From NCBI GenBank assembly GCA_018698675.1, contig JABIPA010000065.1, forward strand, positions 1 through 64,000: DNA of 64,000 nucleotides, read 5' to 3'. The notes under the pieces were generated by a model. It saw nothing but the letters and a program-made list of their open reading frames with translations. It searched no databases and had not been told where the DNA came from. This document shows positions 18,608-28,684 of this stretch, one piece after another. The translations under genes and the position numbers were made by a program. The DNA comes from a bacterium (GTDB lineage Bacteria; Margulisbacteria; Marinamargulisbacteria; JABIPA01). Position 1 is the stretch's first letter, and every line of letters starts with the position of its first letter.

Positions 18608-19930
18608 ATGAATTTACCTGAAGGAATTGAAATGAACATAAATGGAAAAAAGATAATTACTCTAAATCAACGGGGTAAAGACGTATGGCCACAGGTCATA
18701 ACCAACGATTTTTTAAGGTTGACTGTTTTTCATAGAAATATTGAAACCGTAAATTCTAAAAATTTAAAAGAGTTTTCTGTACGAAATGGATATACCTCTA
18801 TTTCATGCGGTGACAATAAAACTCTTCTTGTTCCATTCGATCTTATTCATGCTCTTAACTTATCTCTAGAAAGATCTAAAGCATTGACGGCTCCTGCACA
18901 GAGTCTCCGTGTTGCCTTGGCATTTTTAGTGTATTCATCTAAAGAAACATGGAACTGTGATGGTAAAACGTCTCGTGATTTTTTTTCGGCAAGACTTGGT
19001 CGCGAGTTTACGGGGCCAAATAGGAAGTTTGAGATTCTTAACATTGTAAATAGTTTAGTATTTTTAGGTGCATCTAAAGAACAAAATAAAAAATTTATAG
19101 ATAGTTTCGTCAATTCATTAATGGGCGATAAATTACCTCGAATATTCGATACTTATGAAGCTCTTTTAGAGACGGAGATGAGGTCGACGTCTATTCCTTC
19201 ATTTGATGTAACTGATTTCATATCTACGTATTCTAAATTTGTAATTAAATTAATGAAGATTGAATCTATTTCTAGTAGAGTTTTTAAAGATCCTAGTTTA
19301 AATATTTCGGCAAGAGTGATTTTGAAACAGATAAATAATAATTTGATGCTAGATATTAGACGGCAACTTGATAGAGGTGTTTCTAGTACGGTCTTTGCTA
19401 AGGCTTTACAGGTTAAAAAATTACCCGATCAGGTTGATTGCAATTTCGTCTATGATGTCATTCGTGGACTTGATATTTCTGAAAGGTCAATGATTAGGCG
19501 GTCTAAATCCATTTACTATATTGCTAGAGGGATACATGGTTCATTTTCTGTAATGGAGAAGGAACCTTTGAGGCTTTTAGAAGTGTTAGACATCCTAAAG
19601 CATTCGAAAGACCGAAAGGTTAAACAAATTGTTGGATGGAGTTTAGCAAGTCTATCTGTTAATGGTGAAAATAACGAATTATTACGAACAAAAGGCTTTG
19701 AAATATTTTCTTTCTTGAAAACGACGTTAGACCCTGTTGTTCAAAGAAAATTGGCTTCTTTCCTATTGAATATGTCTTATTCAAATGAAAACTTGGGTCA
19801 TATTAGAAATCCTCAGATGAGTGAGGCTATACTTAGTTTTTCTGAAGAGCTAATTGACCCGGAAGCAAAGAAAAGGTGTCAGCCAGTTTTAACTTTAATA
19901 AAAAATAGTTCGTATTCAAATAATACGTAG
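18608..19930 (+). CDS. unknown alpha-helical protein with ARM/HEAT-like C-terminus
   Basis: A 440-residue protein with no recognised catalytic domain. The last 150 residues are helical and armadillo-like: KVKQIVGWSLASLSVNGEN followed by VQRKLASFLLNMSYSNENLG, each a helix pair around a buried LASL/LLNM core. It begins MNLPEGIEMNINGKKI; a second ATG lies nine codons in. No signal peptide or transmembrane segment is seen. It is divergent from the armadillo gene at 16840-18357 and convergent with the ABC permease, whose end lies 5 bp away. It probably belongs to the accessory set. Confidence 0.65.
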   Translation: MNLPEGIEMNINGKKIITLNQRGKDVWPQVITNDFLRLTVFHRNIETVNSKNLKEFSVRNGYTSISCGDNKTLLVPFDLIHALNLSLERSKALTAPAQSLRVALAFLVYSSKETWNCDGKTSRDFFSARLGREFTGPNRKFEILNIVNSLVFLGASKEQNKKFIDSFVNSLMGDKLPRIFDTYEALLETEMRSTSIPSFDVTDFISTYSKFVIKLMKIESISSRVFKDPSLNISARVILKQINNNLMLDIRRQLDRGVSSTVFAKALQVKKLPDQVDCNFVYDVIRGLDISERSMIRRSKSIYYIARGIHGSFSVMEKEPLRLLEVLDILKHSKDRKVKQIVGWSLASLSVNGENNELLRTKGFEIFSFLKTTLDPVVQRKLASFLLNMSYSNENLGHIRNPQMSEAILSFSEELIDPEAKKRCQPVLTLIKNSSYSNNT

Positions 19931-19935
19931 TTTTC

Positions 19936-20697
19936 TTAAGTTTTTAGCTTGTAACCTGTTTTAAATATCCATCGGATAATTAATAAACTAACGATCAAAA
20001 ATAAAGCAGTCATTATAAAGCTGACTCTAAGATTTACGTCTCCATTACCGTAAAAGCTCCATCTAAATCCACTGATTAAATAAACGAGTGGATTCAAGAG
20101 AGAGATTTTTTGCCATATTGGAGGCAACATTTTTATTGAATAAAAACTTCCTCCTAAAAAAGTTAAAGGGGTTATTACCAATAAAGGGATAAACTGAAGA
20201 TTATCAAAGCTTTCTGCCCAGATTCCGATGATAAACCCAAAAAGGCTAAATGTTATACAAGATAGAATTAGGAAAGCTGCCATTAAAGGTATGTTTTGGA
20301 TGCTCACATCTACGAAGAAGTTTGCTGTCCCTAATATAAGCAAACCTAATAATAAGGACTTTGAGGCTGCTGCTCCTACATACCCTATTACAATTTCTAA
20401 ATAGGAAATTGGCGCCGACAGTTGTTCGTAGATTGTTCCCGTAAATCGCGGGAAATAGATTCCAAATGATGCGTTAGAAATACTTTGCGTTAATACTGAA
20501 AGCATGATTAGACCAGGCACAATAAACGAGCCGTAACTTACTCCGTCAATTGATTCAATAGAAGATCCTATTGCAGAGCCAAACACGATAAAATAAAGAC
20601 ATGTTGAAATAACTGGGGCTGCAATACTTTGACCAATGGTCCGAAACATTCTTATCATTTCGAACATATATATTGTTTTTATTGCTTGAAAATTCAT
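19936..20697 (-). CDS. ABC-2 type exporter permease (YadH-like)
   Basis: A 253-residue membrane protein with about six helices and the ABC-2 permease pattern, including [18 protein letters not shown] before the last helices and [16 protein letters not shown]. Length and layout match YadH-type permeases. Its start overlaps the stop of the ATPase gene upstream by 4 bp, so the two are translated as a pair and form one exporter in the inner membrane. The exported substrate is not known for this subfamily. Confidence 0.88.
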   Translation of the reverse strand: MNFQAIKTIYMFEMIRMFRTIGQSIAAPVISTCLYFIVFGSAIGSSIESIDGVSYGSFIVPGLIMLSVLTQSISNASFGIYFPRFTGTIYEQLSAPISYLEIVIGYVGAAASKSLLLGLLILGTANFFVDVSIQNIPLMAAFLILSCITFSLFGFIIGIWAESFDNLQFIPLLVITPLTFLGGSFYSIKMLPPIWQKISLLNPLVYLISGFRWSFYGNGDVNLRVSFIMTALFLIVSLLIIRWIFKTGYKLKT

Positions 20698-21611
20698 GAG
20701 TTTTTTACCAATTCTACAAAGATTTCTTCTAGCGAACTTTGTTTTGTATTTATATCTTTATAGGTGATTCCCTCTGTTTTTAGAGCATCAAATAATTTGG
20801 ATATATGAACATCTGTATTTTTTGAATCGTATTCGTAGTTTAGCGTTTTATCTTTTACCGTTAGTTTAAAATTGCTTAAACGTTCAGGAATAGAAGTAAG
20901 CTCTTTTTCTAATTCAAAAGAGATATGTTTTTTACCCAATTTTTTAATTAGCTTCTCTTTTTCCTCAACAATAACTATTTTTCCATTATTAATGACCCCT
21001 ATTCTATCGGCCATTTCTTCTGCTTCTTCAATGTAATGGGTCGTTAGGATTATTGTGACGCCAGATTTTCTCAGTTCGTGCAATTGAGCCCACATATCTT
21101 TTCTAAGGGAAACATCTACACCTGCTGTAGGTTCATCCAAAAACAGTATATCTGGTTCGTGAGCAAGAGCTTTTGCAATCATCACCCTACGCTTCATACC
21201 TCCAGAAAGAGTCATCAATGTGCTTTTTCGTTTGTCCCATAGCGATAATTTTTTTAATAAATTTTCGATGAAGTCGTTATTTTTTTTGAATCCGAAAAGA
21301 CCTCTTGTAAATTGAACGGTATCCCAAACGGTTTCAAACATGTTCGTGGTTAATTCTTGTGGAACAAGTCCGATTCGTTGTCGAATTTCACGGGGTTGAT
21401 CGTCAATATTTTTTCCATCAACGTTTATTATTCCTGACGTTATTCTTACCAATCCACATATAATGCTAATTAGAGTAGTTTTTCCTGCTCCGTTTGGACC
21501 TAATAATGCAAAAATTTCTCCTGATTTTATGGAGAGATCAACGTCCGTTAATGCTTGGTATTTTCCAGCATAGTTTTTATTAAGTTTAGATATTTTTATT
21601 ATTTCATTCAT
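20694..21611 (-). CDS. ABC transporter ATP-binding protein (YadG-like)
   Basis: The ATPase partner of the permease at 19936-20697. It carries Walker [11 protein letters not shown] (near residue 39), the Q-loop region GLVPQEL, signature [15 protein letters not shown], Walker [13 protein letters not shown] and the H-loop [15 protein letters not shown]-terminal extension of about 70 residues after the core is usual for this exporter class (about 305 residues in all). The upstream region 21612-21756 holds its promoter and that of the divergent ArsC-like gene. Confidence 0.92.
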   Translation of the reverse strand: MNEIIKISKLNKNYAGKYQALTDVDLSIKSGEIFALLGPNGAGKTTLISIICGLVRITSGIINVDGKNIDDQPREIRQRIGLVPQELTTNMFETVWDTVQFTRGLFGFKKNNDFIENLLKKLSLWDKRKSTLMTLSGGMKRRVMIAKALAHEPDILFLDEPTAGVDVSLRKDMWAQLHELRKSGVTIILTTHYIEEAEEMADRIGVINNGKIVIVEEKEKLIKKLGKKHISFELEKELTSIPERLSNFKLTVKDKTLNYEYDSKNTDVHISKLFDALKTEGITYKDINTKQSSLEEIFVELVKNS

Positions 21612-21756
21612 GATCGATAATTTATTATTAATGGTGTTTACATAAAATGCAATTGTTTACGATTGATATTAATATATTTTTTTCAATTTAGTCTGGATTT
21701 ATAGTATCATTCGGTCCTAAAGATACAAAATTTAATGTTAAGAAAGTAGGCGTGGT

Positions 21757-22098
21757 ATGAAATTATATATCTATAAAAATTGTGGGACATGTCGGAAAGC
21801 AAAAGCCTTTTTAATTCGTAAAGGAATTGATTTTGAAGAGATTCCTATTAGAGAGATACCTCCCTCCAAAGATGAACTTTTAATGATGATTCAAAAATAT
21901 GAAGGTAACTGGAAACCACTGTTTAATACATCAGGGATGGACTATCGTGCATTGAAAGTAAAAGATATGGAATTAAACAAAGATTTAGCAGTAGACCTTT
22001 TAGGTTCAAATGGAAACTTAGTTAAACGACCGTTTGTCGTTGATGGAGATAGAAGTCGTGTTGGCTTTAACGAAAAAGATTGGTCTTTAATATTCTAA
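21757..22098 (+). CDS. ArsC/Spx-family thioredoxin-fold protein
   Basis: A 113-residue protein starting MKLYIYKNCGTCRKAKAFL, with a redox CxxC (CGTC) on the thioredoxin-like loop and the family motif LVKRPFVVDGDR near the end. ArsC-family members include arsenate reductases, the regulator Spx and uncharacterised reductases such as YffB. The second cysteine and the length fit the YffB/Spx side better than classical ArsC, but function cannot be fixed. It is convergent with the membrane protein that follows, with only 6 bp between them. Confidence 0.88.
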   Translation: MKLYIYKNCGTCRKAKAFLIRKGIDFEEIPIREIPPSKDELLMMIQKYEGNWKPLFNTSGMDYRALKVKDMELNKDLAVDLLGSNGNLVKRPFVVDGDRSRVGFNEKDWSLIF

Positions 22099-22104
22099 TT
22101 TGAG

Positions 22105-22878
22105 CTAATTAAAACAAAACGTAGCATAAGTAATCATGCTCTCTATGATACAAAATACGAAAAGATAGATGAAATTTCTATATGGAAGTTCGATTTGATT
22201 TTCATTGAATTTAGTTTTAATAAAGGTTATTAGAGTGTGAACAAAGAGCATGGCACCTCCAAGTTCGCATCCGTCTTCTAAAAATATAATAATTTGGTAT
22301 GTAATATCATTAAATTGGAATTGGGCGAAAAGAGCGCTAAAAACTTCGAATAAAACGGCACCTGAAACATATAGAAAGCCCGAGACTAAAGTAAGCCAGA
22401 ATATCTTTTTAGGAAGGCTTCTCAGGAAGTTAATGGAACAAAGGAAGACGATTAGCGCTAAAGGGACATAAACAAGAACCCAAGCAGGAAAATATGGAGA
22501 TGGTAATCCATTGAGCCCTTCATGAATAGAAAACCATTCATCGCACATTAAGAAATAAAAAACGTAACCTAAGCCTTTCCATGCTTTGTGAGGAAGACCT
22601 TTAGCCTTCATTTTATTGCCAATATAAATTAATAAGTACCCTACGACTAGTAGTAAGAATGCCGAGAAAAAAGAAGGGAGATTTTTTTCAAATTCAAAGA
22701 AAAATAAATCTAAAAGTGGATTTTTTCCAAAGTTTATTTCAGTTATACGGGTGAAGTAAAATAGACTTACAGAAATATGTGCCGCCCATAAAAAAAGCAT
22801 GATTTTTAAAAGATTCGTTTTAATACTACTTAGAGATAGTGTCTTTTTTTTAGGGATAAGGTCTATTAATTTTTTCAA
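22105..22878 (-). CDS. polytopic membrane protein, unknown function
   Basis: A 257-residue protein with about seven hydrophobic helices and a basic N-terminus (MKKLIDLIPKKKTL), so N-in topology is likely. A conserved-looking acidic/His motif, CDEWFSIHEGLNG, lies at a membrane boundary, and a second one, FLEDGCELGG, precedes a later helix. Such paired Asp/Glu and His residues could bind a metal, but I cannot name a family. It is convergent with the ArsC-like gene and has a long AT-rich upstream region (22879-23159). Confidence 0.7.
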   Translation of the reverse strand: MKKLIDLIPKKKTLSLSSIKTNLLKIMLFLWAAHISVSLFYFTRITEINFGKNPLLDLFFFEFEKNLPSFFSAFLLLVVGYLLIYIGNKMKAKGLPHKAWKGLGYVFYFLMCDEWFSIHEGLNGLPSPYFPAWVLVYVPLALIVFLCSINFLRSLPKKIFWLTLVSGFLYVSGAVLFEVFSALFAQFQFNDITYQIIIFLEDGCELGGAMLFVHTLITFIKTKFNENQIELPYRNFIYLFVFCIIESMITYATFCFN

Positions 22879-23159
22879 TGTGGTTCCTTTTCAACGTTAA
22901 CTTTTATTCTAGCTTATCTCACCTTAATTTATATTGCAAAATAGTATGCCCTTTATCTACAAACGGCTTTTCTTATGGGTCGTTCAAATTGATGAATATT
23001 TGTTTAGGATAAGGTTTTTGGATCAAAACTATTCTTTATAGTAATTTTGAAATTTGACCCTGTGTTAGTTATTGTTTCAATTTTTTAAATTAAATGAAAT
23101 ATTGGAAAAAATGTTTCGATAATATGTAGTACAAATAAGAATTACATAAAGAGGCATCA

Positions 23160-24275
23160 GTGAATAAAAATACAATTAACCCATACCCACAATCTATTAC
23201 TCGTTTGAAAAAGATTATCTCAATTTCGATATGTTCTGAATCAATTTATAAATCCAACACCACCGCTGCTAATCGGCTAGGAGATAAACTAAGTCCTACG
23301 CCAGAAGATAGTGAGACCTCTTCCTTAGTTTCTTCGAACGTTGATTTGTTTAATAGTCCTTCTGAACGGGTTGATATTGAAAATGTTGATATCTCTCAAT
23401 TAAAAGGAATTGATAGTTTTGAATTTCGACGTTGGAAGTTAACTGTAGATAAAGACCTATTCTCCGTGATCGTTCCTTATAAAACGCTTTCAGTCATTAA
23501 GTCCTTTTCGAACTATAATGGCTGGGAATTCACCACTCCATCGTCTCAAAAAATGTTGTACTTAAAGACAAAATATCCAAAAAATAGTTCGGGTCTAGAA
23601 GGTATCGTTGAATTTAGAAAAGGTGCAGCTGAGAATATGTATCTATTAAAAGGTAAAAAGGAATACGAAGGTGGACGCACGAAAATTGGTGCTTGGACAT
23701 ATTTGAACTCTATTAAAAAAAATATATTTTCTCAGGGGATTTATAGAAAATCTGAAGCTAAGACTTCCGTAGGTCTATTTTCATATTATCCTCAATTGGG
23801 GAAGGAAGATTTGTCCTGCGGGGTTATACATTTATCTGACAAAGGTGTGTCTAGTGAAGGTAAATTCGATTATTCGGATGTCGCGAGGAAAGTAGTTATG
23901 ATAAATGGAGAAGTTAAGAGCCAAGACGGAAGTGTTGAGCACGGAGACTTTGTTTATTCTAGAAGGCTGAAAGATATTAGGTTAACTACTGGATCTTAAA
24001 TTTTAAAAGAAGGAAACCTTTCACTAGGAAATTTTGAGGAAAGTACTAGTGGATCTCATGCAAGAATTATTAATGGTCAAATTCTTAGTAAGAATGGACG
24101 TATTCTTACAGGAAAATTTTCGTATTTTACTGGTAAACGAGAACATATAGAAGGAACTACCTATGTTCCTACCGCTGACGGTCGAGGCGAATTTGGCTAT
24201 GTTGGTAAACGTATGGGACAATCCCACACGTCTTCAAAACTTAAGTTTGAATTGAACGATTTTATTGGTTCTTAG
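23160..24275 (+). pseudogene. MORN-like repeat protein interrupted by an in-frame TAA
   Basis: From a GTG start with AAGAGG six bases ahead, the frame runs 279 codons to a TAA at 23997-23999. The same frame continues without another stop to a TAG at 24273-24275, encoding ILKEGNLSLGNFEES and further GxFxYxxGKRxxIEG units that match the repeats before the stop (for example GEVKSQDGSVEHGDFVYS). The protein is thus a beta-repeat, MORN-like protein of about 371 residues broken by a single stop. It may still yield a truncated product. The N-terminal 80 residues are Ser/Thr-rich without a clear signal peptide. Function unknown. Confidence 0.7.
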
Positions 24276-24362
24276 GCGAACGAATTTAAAATTGAATAGG
24301 TGGAAAATTAATAAAATTAGATAGTTGTTTATGAAAAGGTTTGTTGTTGTCAGGTTTTAACT

Positions 24363-26168
24363 TCAAGTCGTCTCTGAAATTTTATCTAGAAAATCTTTCC
24401 CATATTTAGCAAGTTTTTGGGGTCCAACTCCGTTTAATTCCAAAAATTCACTGTCTGTTTTTGGATGGTTTTTTGCCATTTCCATAAGTGTTTTGTCATG
24501 AAATATCACGTATGGCGGAACATTTTGCTTATTTGCAAGAGCTAGTCGTAGAGTTTTGAGTTCCATATATAGTTTGTAGTTATCGTCAGAGACAAAAGAC
24601 GTTTGTTTCTTGTCTGTTTTTTTACTGGATTCATTTTTGGCTTTCACGATTCTTTTTTTGAAGAAAATTTCTTTGTTATTGAACAGGATGTCCCTTGATT
24701 TTTGTGTGAGCTTAAGTAAAGGGTAGTCACCGTCAGAAACGACAAGGTAACCTTGATTTATTAGTGAAAATATAAAATGTCTTAGTTCAGATTTAGAAAA
24801 GTCACTTAACAGTCCATACGTGGACAATTTATCGTGATTTCTATTTAAAATTAATTTTATTTTGGCGCCTTTAAGAACGTCGGAAACATATCCTATTCCA
24901 AACCGTTGTTGGAGTTTATACACGCAAGAAAGAATTTTTTGTGCAATTATCGTTCCGTCCATATTTTCTGCTGGTTCTAAACAGGTATCACAATGATTAC
25001 AAGGCGTTTGTTTAAAATCTTCACCAAAATACTTTAGAATTTCTTTGCGCCGACACTCTGTCGAATTACACAATGCTAACATTTGGTCAGACTTTCGTTT
25101 CATTTGGTTTCTTATAGAGCCTTCTAAAACATCATCAGCGAACTTTTTTTGCATGACGACGTCTTGAAGTGAGTAGAGCATTGTACATTCCGATGCAAGG
25201 CCATCACGCCCTGCCCTACCAATTTCTTGGTAATATTGTTCGATATTTTGTGGCATGTCGATATGAAAAACGAACCGGACATTGGGTTTGTTTATTCCCA
25301 TTCCGAATGCAACTGTTGCGACTACAATATCTGTTTTTTCATATATGAAGTTTTCTAATGTTCGTTGTCTATCTTGGTCGGATAGCCCTGCATGATATCT
25401 TGCTACGTTGAGCCCCTTTGATTTCAGATCATCAAAAAGACGGTCAACTTTTTTACGAGTGCTTGCATATATTATTCCTGATGCGCCTTTATGAGCCTTA
25501 AGGCATGTTTCTAATTGAGACCTGTAATTATCTTTTTCATATACTTTTAGGGTAAGGTTCGTTCTATTGAAACTAGCCTTTATGTGTACGGGGTTTTTCA
25601 TGTTCAATTGTGTTGAAATATCTTTTTCAACGTCAGGGGTTGCTGTTGCCGTAAAAGCAGAGATAGGAGTGGTAGGAAACTGTTCTTTTATTAAAGATAA
25701 AGAACGATACTCGGGTCGAAAAGCGTGTCCCCACTGAGAAATGCAATGTGCCTCATCAATCACAAATCCAGACAAATTGGATTGTTTTAATCTGTCGATA
25801 AAACCTGGAGTAGTTAGTCGTTCTGGAGATATGTATACGAGTTTGTACTCGTGCATATGTTGCATGATATATTCGTTGTCCATCATGTCGTTGGAACTAT
25901 TAATGAACGCAGCTGATATCCCCTGTTTCGATAGTTGCATGACTTGGTCTTGCATTAAAGATATTAAGGGAGAAAGAACTATCGTCGTTCCTTTTTTTAG
26001 AACAGCTGGCAATTGGTAACAGAGAGACTTTCCTGATCCTGTAGGCAGAACAGATACAACGTCTTCGTTATTCATTATTGAATAAATGATGGTTTCTTGA
26101 TCTGCTTTAAATGAGTTAAATCCAAAGTGTTTTTTAAGAGCTGCGTGGTATTGATTTTGTAATGTCAT
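24363..26168 (-). CDS. recQ: ATP-dependent DNA helicase RecQ
   Basis: Helicase motifs are complete: LPTGSGKSLCYQLP (motif I), the DEAH box in FVIDEAHCISQWGHAFR, SAFTATATPDV, AFGMGINKPNVRFV and QEIGRAGRDG. They are followed by the RecQ zinc-binding cysteines (C in STECRR and the C-N-H-C-D-T-C group), a winged-helix RQC region and a C-terminal HRDC domain (LNGVGPQKLAKYG). At 601 residues it has the normal RecQ length. RecQ unwinds recombination and stalled-fork intermediates. It stands alone between accessory genes. Confidence 0.95.
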   Translation of the reverse strand: MTLQNQYHAALKKHFGFNSFKADQETIIYSIMNNEDVVSVLPTGSGKSLCYQLPAVLKKGTTIVLSPLISLMQDQVMQLSKQGISAAFINSSNDMMDNEYIMQHMHEYKLVYISPERLTTPGFIDRLKQSNLSGFVIDEAHCISQWGHAFRPEYRSLSLIKEQFPTTPISAFTATATPDVEKDISTQLNMKNPVHIKASFNRTNLTLKVYEKDNYRSQLETCLKAHKGASGIIYASTRKKVDRLFDDLKSKGLNVARYHAGLSDQDRQRTLENFIYEKTDIVVATVAFGMGINKPNVRFVFHIDMPQNIEQYYQEIGRAGRDGLASECTMLYSLQDVVMQKKFADDVLEGSIRNQMKRKSDQMLALCNSTECRRKEILKYFGEDFKQTPCNHCDTCLEPAENMDGTIIAQKILSCVYKLQQRFGIGYVSDVLKGAKIKLILNRNHDKLSTYGLLSDFSKSELRHFIFSLINQGYLVVSDGDYPLLKLTQKSRDILFNNKEIFFKKRIVKAKNESSKKTDKKQTSFVSDDNYKLYMELKTLRLALANKQNVPPYVIFHDKTLMEMAKNHPKTDSEFLELNGVGPQKLAKYGKDFLDKISETT

Positions 26169-26326
26169 AATCGAGTAATTTCTATACAGTGAATGTTACC
26201 TCAATAATGAGAATTATCCAATTAATGGTTTATAATTTTAGTTTGATTCTTGGATCCCCACTAAAGGGAACCCAAATTCAATTTTTCTCCATATTGGTTA
26301 ACTACTTATCTCTATTACCAATAGTT

Positions 26327-28684
26327 TTACTTCTTATTCGTTCTATCAAGATCTTTTACTAAGTCTTCAAATGTTTTAGGACAGTCTGCCTGAGAAATAA
26401 AGGCTTGGAGGATATTTTTAAATGTAATTTCTTCCTTATTAGTGTATTTCAATAATAACACTATTAATAAGAACTTTGTTTCATCTGATAAAAATTTTTC
26501 CATTCCGAAAGATGCCCGATCAAGATTTGACAGACTTTCCGAGAAGCATTGCTTATATCTTGATCTCTTTTTTATCATATCCTTGACTTCCTTAACTTCG
26601 TCTTTAAATTGAGTCATTAGATTTTCTAGAGAATCTTCTTCGTCGTTAGTATTTATGTCATAGTAATAAGAAGAATTCCTCGTTATTTGATGAATGATTA
26701 GATTTCCTTCTTGGTCTAGTATTTCTTCGTGGGTAGGTGTTTTTTGTTTTTTTGTAGCAGAACCCGCTTCAGGAGAGTAAATAAGTTCACTTTGAGGATC
26801 TCCGGTCTCGACTGTTAGTCCATATACTTTTCGTTTAGGCGATTCTTTTTTAGGTGTATTTATATCGTCTAATTCAAATTCGATCTCTCCGTTTTCGTCG
26901 TTTCCGGGTAATGTATCGACGCCATACTCTGAAATTAGAGAAGTATGTCTTTTACTGGCTACCAGTATTGGGATGTCTAGCGCTGGCTTTACCTCATGTT
27001 CTTCTTTTTTCCGTTTTGTGTCTGGTAAAGGGTTTATTAAAGATTGTCTATTATCCCATCTTAAAACCTTTTGAGAAATAACAAGGTTGGACATTTGAAT
27101 CGACTGTTCACCTTCGGATAAGGAGGATAATGACTCTAGGGAGTCTGTAGATCCTGTTCCAGTGTCTGATCCAGAACCAGTTTTATTGAAGTCATCGACT
27201 TTTCTTTTTTGACTGGGTGAAAATCTCAAGCAGGGGTGATCTCCTAGATAACGGTTTAGTTGGTTTTGGGTTAAACTTTCAAGGCTAGGCTCGTCTACTA
27301 AATCATCTCCATGCAAAGCACCAATTTCTTCAGCTACGGTGACACCCCATTTTTGCAGTCCTTCTACGATTTGTCTTTTTTTAGAAGATTCAATTCCTTC
27401 TAATTCCACTTTTAATATGGCTTTGATGTCATTCATTAAAATTGAGTTACTACTTTGGTTTGATTCCAGGGTAGTTTTTATAGATTTAACAAAAATCGAA
27501 GCGTTTTTTGGAGATAATTTTAAATGATTTAATAGTCGTTGGTAGTTAAAATATGTACTCATTCTTTCTATCTTACTTCTTGTTATCCCGGTTAATTCTG
27601 ACAGATCTTCTATAATTCTAATTTTTGAAACGCTATTTTCGGGATTCTTATACGATTCATTTACAATTTTAAGAAGTTCTTTATGTGTATATGTATTTCT
27701 TGGGTCTTTAAGTGAAACTATGGGCAGGTCCTCTAAAATTTCTATGTCACTAAATGTTGCAACTAGGCTATTACATGGAGGTTTAATTTTTTTTGGAGAA
27801 TGTTTGACTTCTTGTTCGCCAATTACTTTTACTGACCACTTATTAGATGCAAAGACTTCATTTCTACTCCTACTAGATGGTCCTTTGTTTACTTGAGGAG
27901 CTACAATTGGCAAGTTTTTTAAGATACTTTCTTTAAATTCGTTCATTAACGATTTAGCTTCGTCTATTTTTGTAGCGCTATATCTTAATTTTGCTCGAGG
28001 ATCTTGTGGAATCATCCCTAAATATTTTCGCTCAAACCTAGTTGCGTTTTTCATTATTTTTGAAGAGATATCACAAAAGTCATTAAACTCATGAAGTATT
28101 TTTAACAGCCCTTTTATATTTTTTGAACTAGCGTCTCTATTTAGAGACCTATCGAGAAATATTTCTATGTTTGATTTTATAGCATTCTGAACATTGAGTT
28201 CATTGAAAAAAGGTTTTAAGTAAGTCAATAAGATCTCTAATTCCTTGATAGTGATTTCTGATCTATCTAGAGATGAGAGTAAGGGTTTAGAATAAGTGTT
28301 TATGATACCAATAACTTCTACCTGGTCGCTAAAATTGTATAGTGCTTTTAGTATTGGTTTAACAACGGTGAGCGACAGGCCTTTTTCTTTTTCATTTTGA
28401 AGGTTAACTAACGTCCTTACTAAACGGGCGCCTAGATCAGTTAGAAGTTCGTTTGAAAAGGTATCGTCATGAAAATTAGTAATGGCCTCAAAAATATTTT
28501 TAATATGAATCGGTAGTTTCTTTTCTTGGATTTGTTGTTTTAGCATCTCCAAAAGTTCAACTTTTTTTTGAAAGATAACGTCTACACCTGGAGCTATGAG
28601 ATCAAGATTTAGATATGAATAGTGCAAACTATTAAGTTGTTTTAAAATATCCTTTTTCAACAAATTTACACACACACACGTCAC
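26327..28684 (-). CDS. long helical-repeat protein, 3' part of a gene split at a (GT)6 tract
   Basis: A 785-codon frame entered through GTG at 28684 in the present reading. Its first 260 residues continue the helical repeats of the upstream frame (for example IKNIFEAITNFHDDTFS, ILKALYNFSDQVEVIG, LLKILHEFNDFCDISS). The middle is basic and disordered, with a Ser/Gly/Thr stretch (TGSGSDTGTGSTDSLESL), and the C-terminus is helical with a basic cluster (MIKKRSRYKQCF). No catalytic motif is recognised. It overlaps the frame at 28632-29339 across the GT tract; one extra GT unit would fuse both into a protein of about 1004 residues. It is most likely a large accessory protein in a frame-shifted (off) state. 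Confidence 0.7.
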   Translation of the reverse strand: MTCVCVNLLKKDILKQLNSLHYSYLNLDLIAPGVDVIFQKKVELLEMLKQQIQEKKLPIHIKNIFEAITNFHDDTFSNELLTDLGARLVRTLVNLQNEKEKGLSLTVVKPILKALYNFSDQVEVIGIINTYSKPLLSSLDRSEITIKELEILLTYLKPFFNELNVQNAIKSNIEIFLDRSLNRDASSKNIKGLLKILHEFNDFCDISSKIMKNATRFERKYLGMIPQDPRAKLRYSATKIDEAKSLMNEFKESILKNLPIVAPQVNKGPSSRSRNEVFASNKWSVKVIGEQEVKHSPKKIKPPCNSLVATFSDIEILEDLPIVSLKDPRNTYTHKELLKIVNESYKNPENSVSKIRIIEDLSELTGITRSKIERMSTYFNYQRLLNHLKLSPKNASIFVKSIKTTLESNQSSNSILMNDIKAILKVELEGIESSKKRQIVEGLQKWGVTVAEEIGALHGDDLVDEPSLESLTQNQLNRYLGDHPCLRFSPSQKRKVDDFNKTGSGSDTGTGSTDSLESLSSLSEGEQSIQMSNLVISQKVLRWDNRQSLINPLPDTKRKKEEHEVKPALDIPILVASKRHTSLISEYGVDTLPGNDENGEIEFELDDINTPKKESPKRKVYGLTVETGDPQSELIYSPEAGSATKKQKTPTHEEILDQEGNLIIHQITRNSSYYYDINTNDEEDSLENLMTQFKDEVKEVKDMIKKRSRYKQCFSESLSNLDRASFGMEKFLSDETKFLLIVLLLKYTNKEEITFKNILQAFISQADCPKTFEDLVKDLDRTNKK

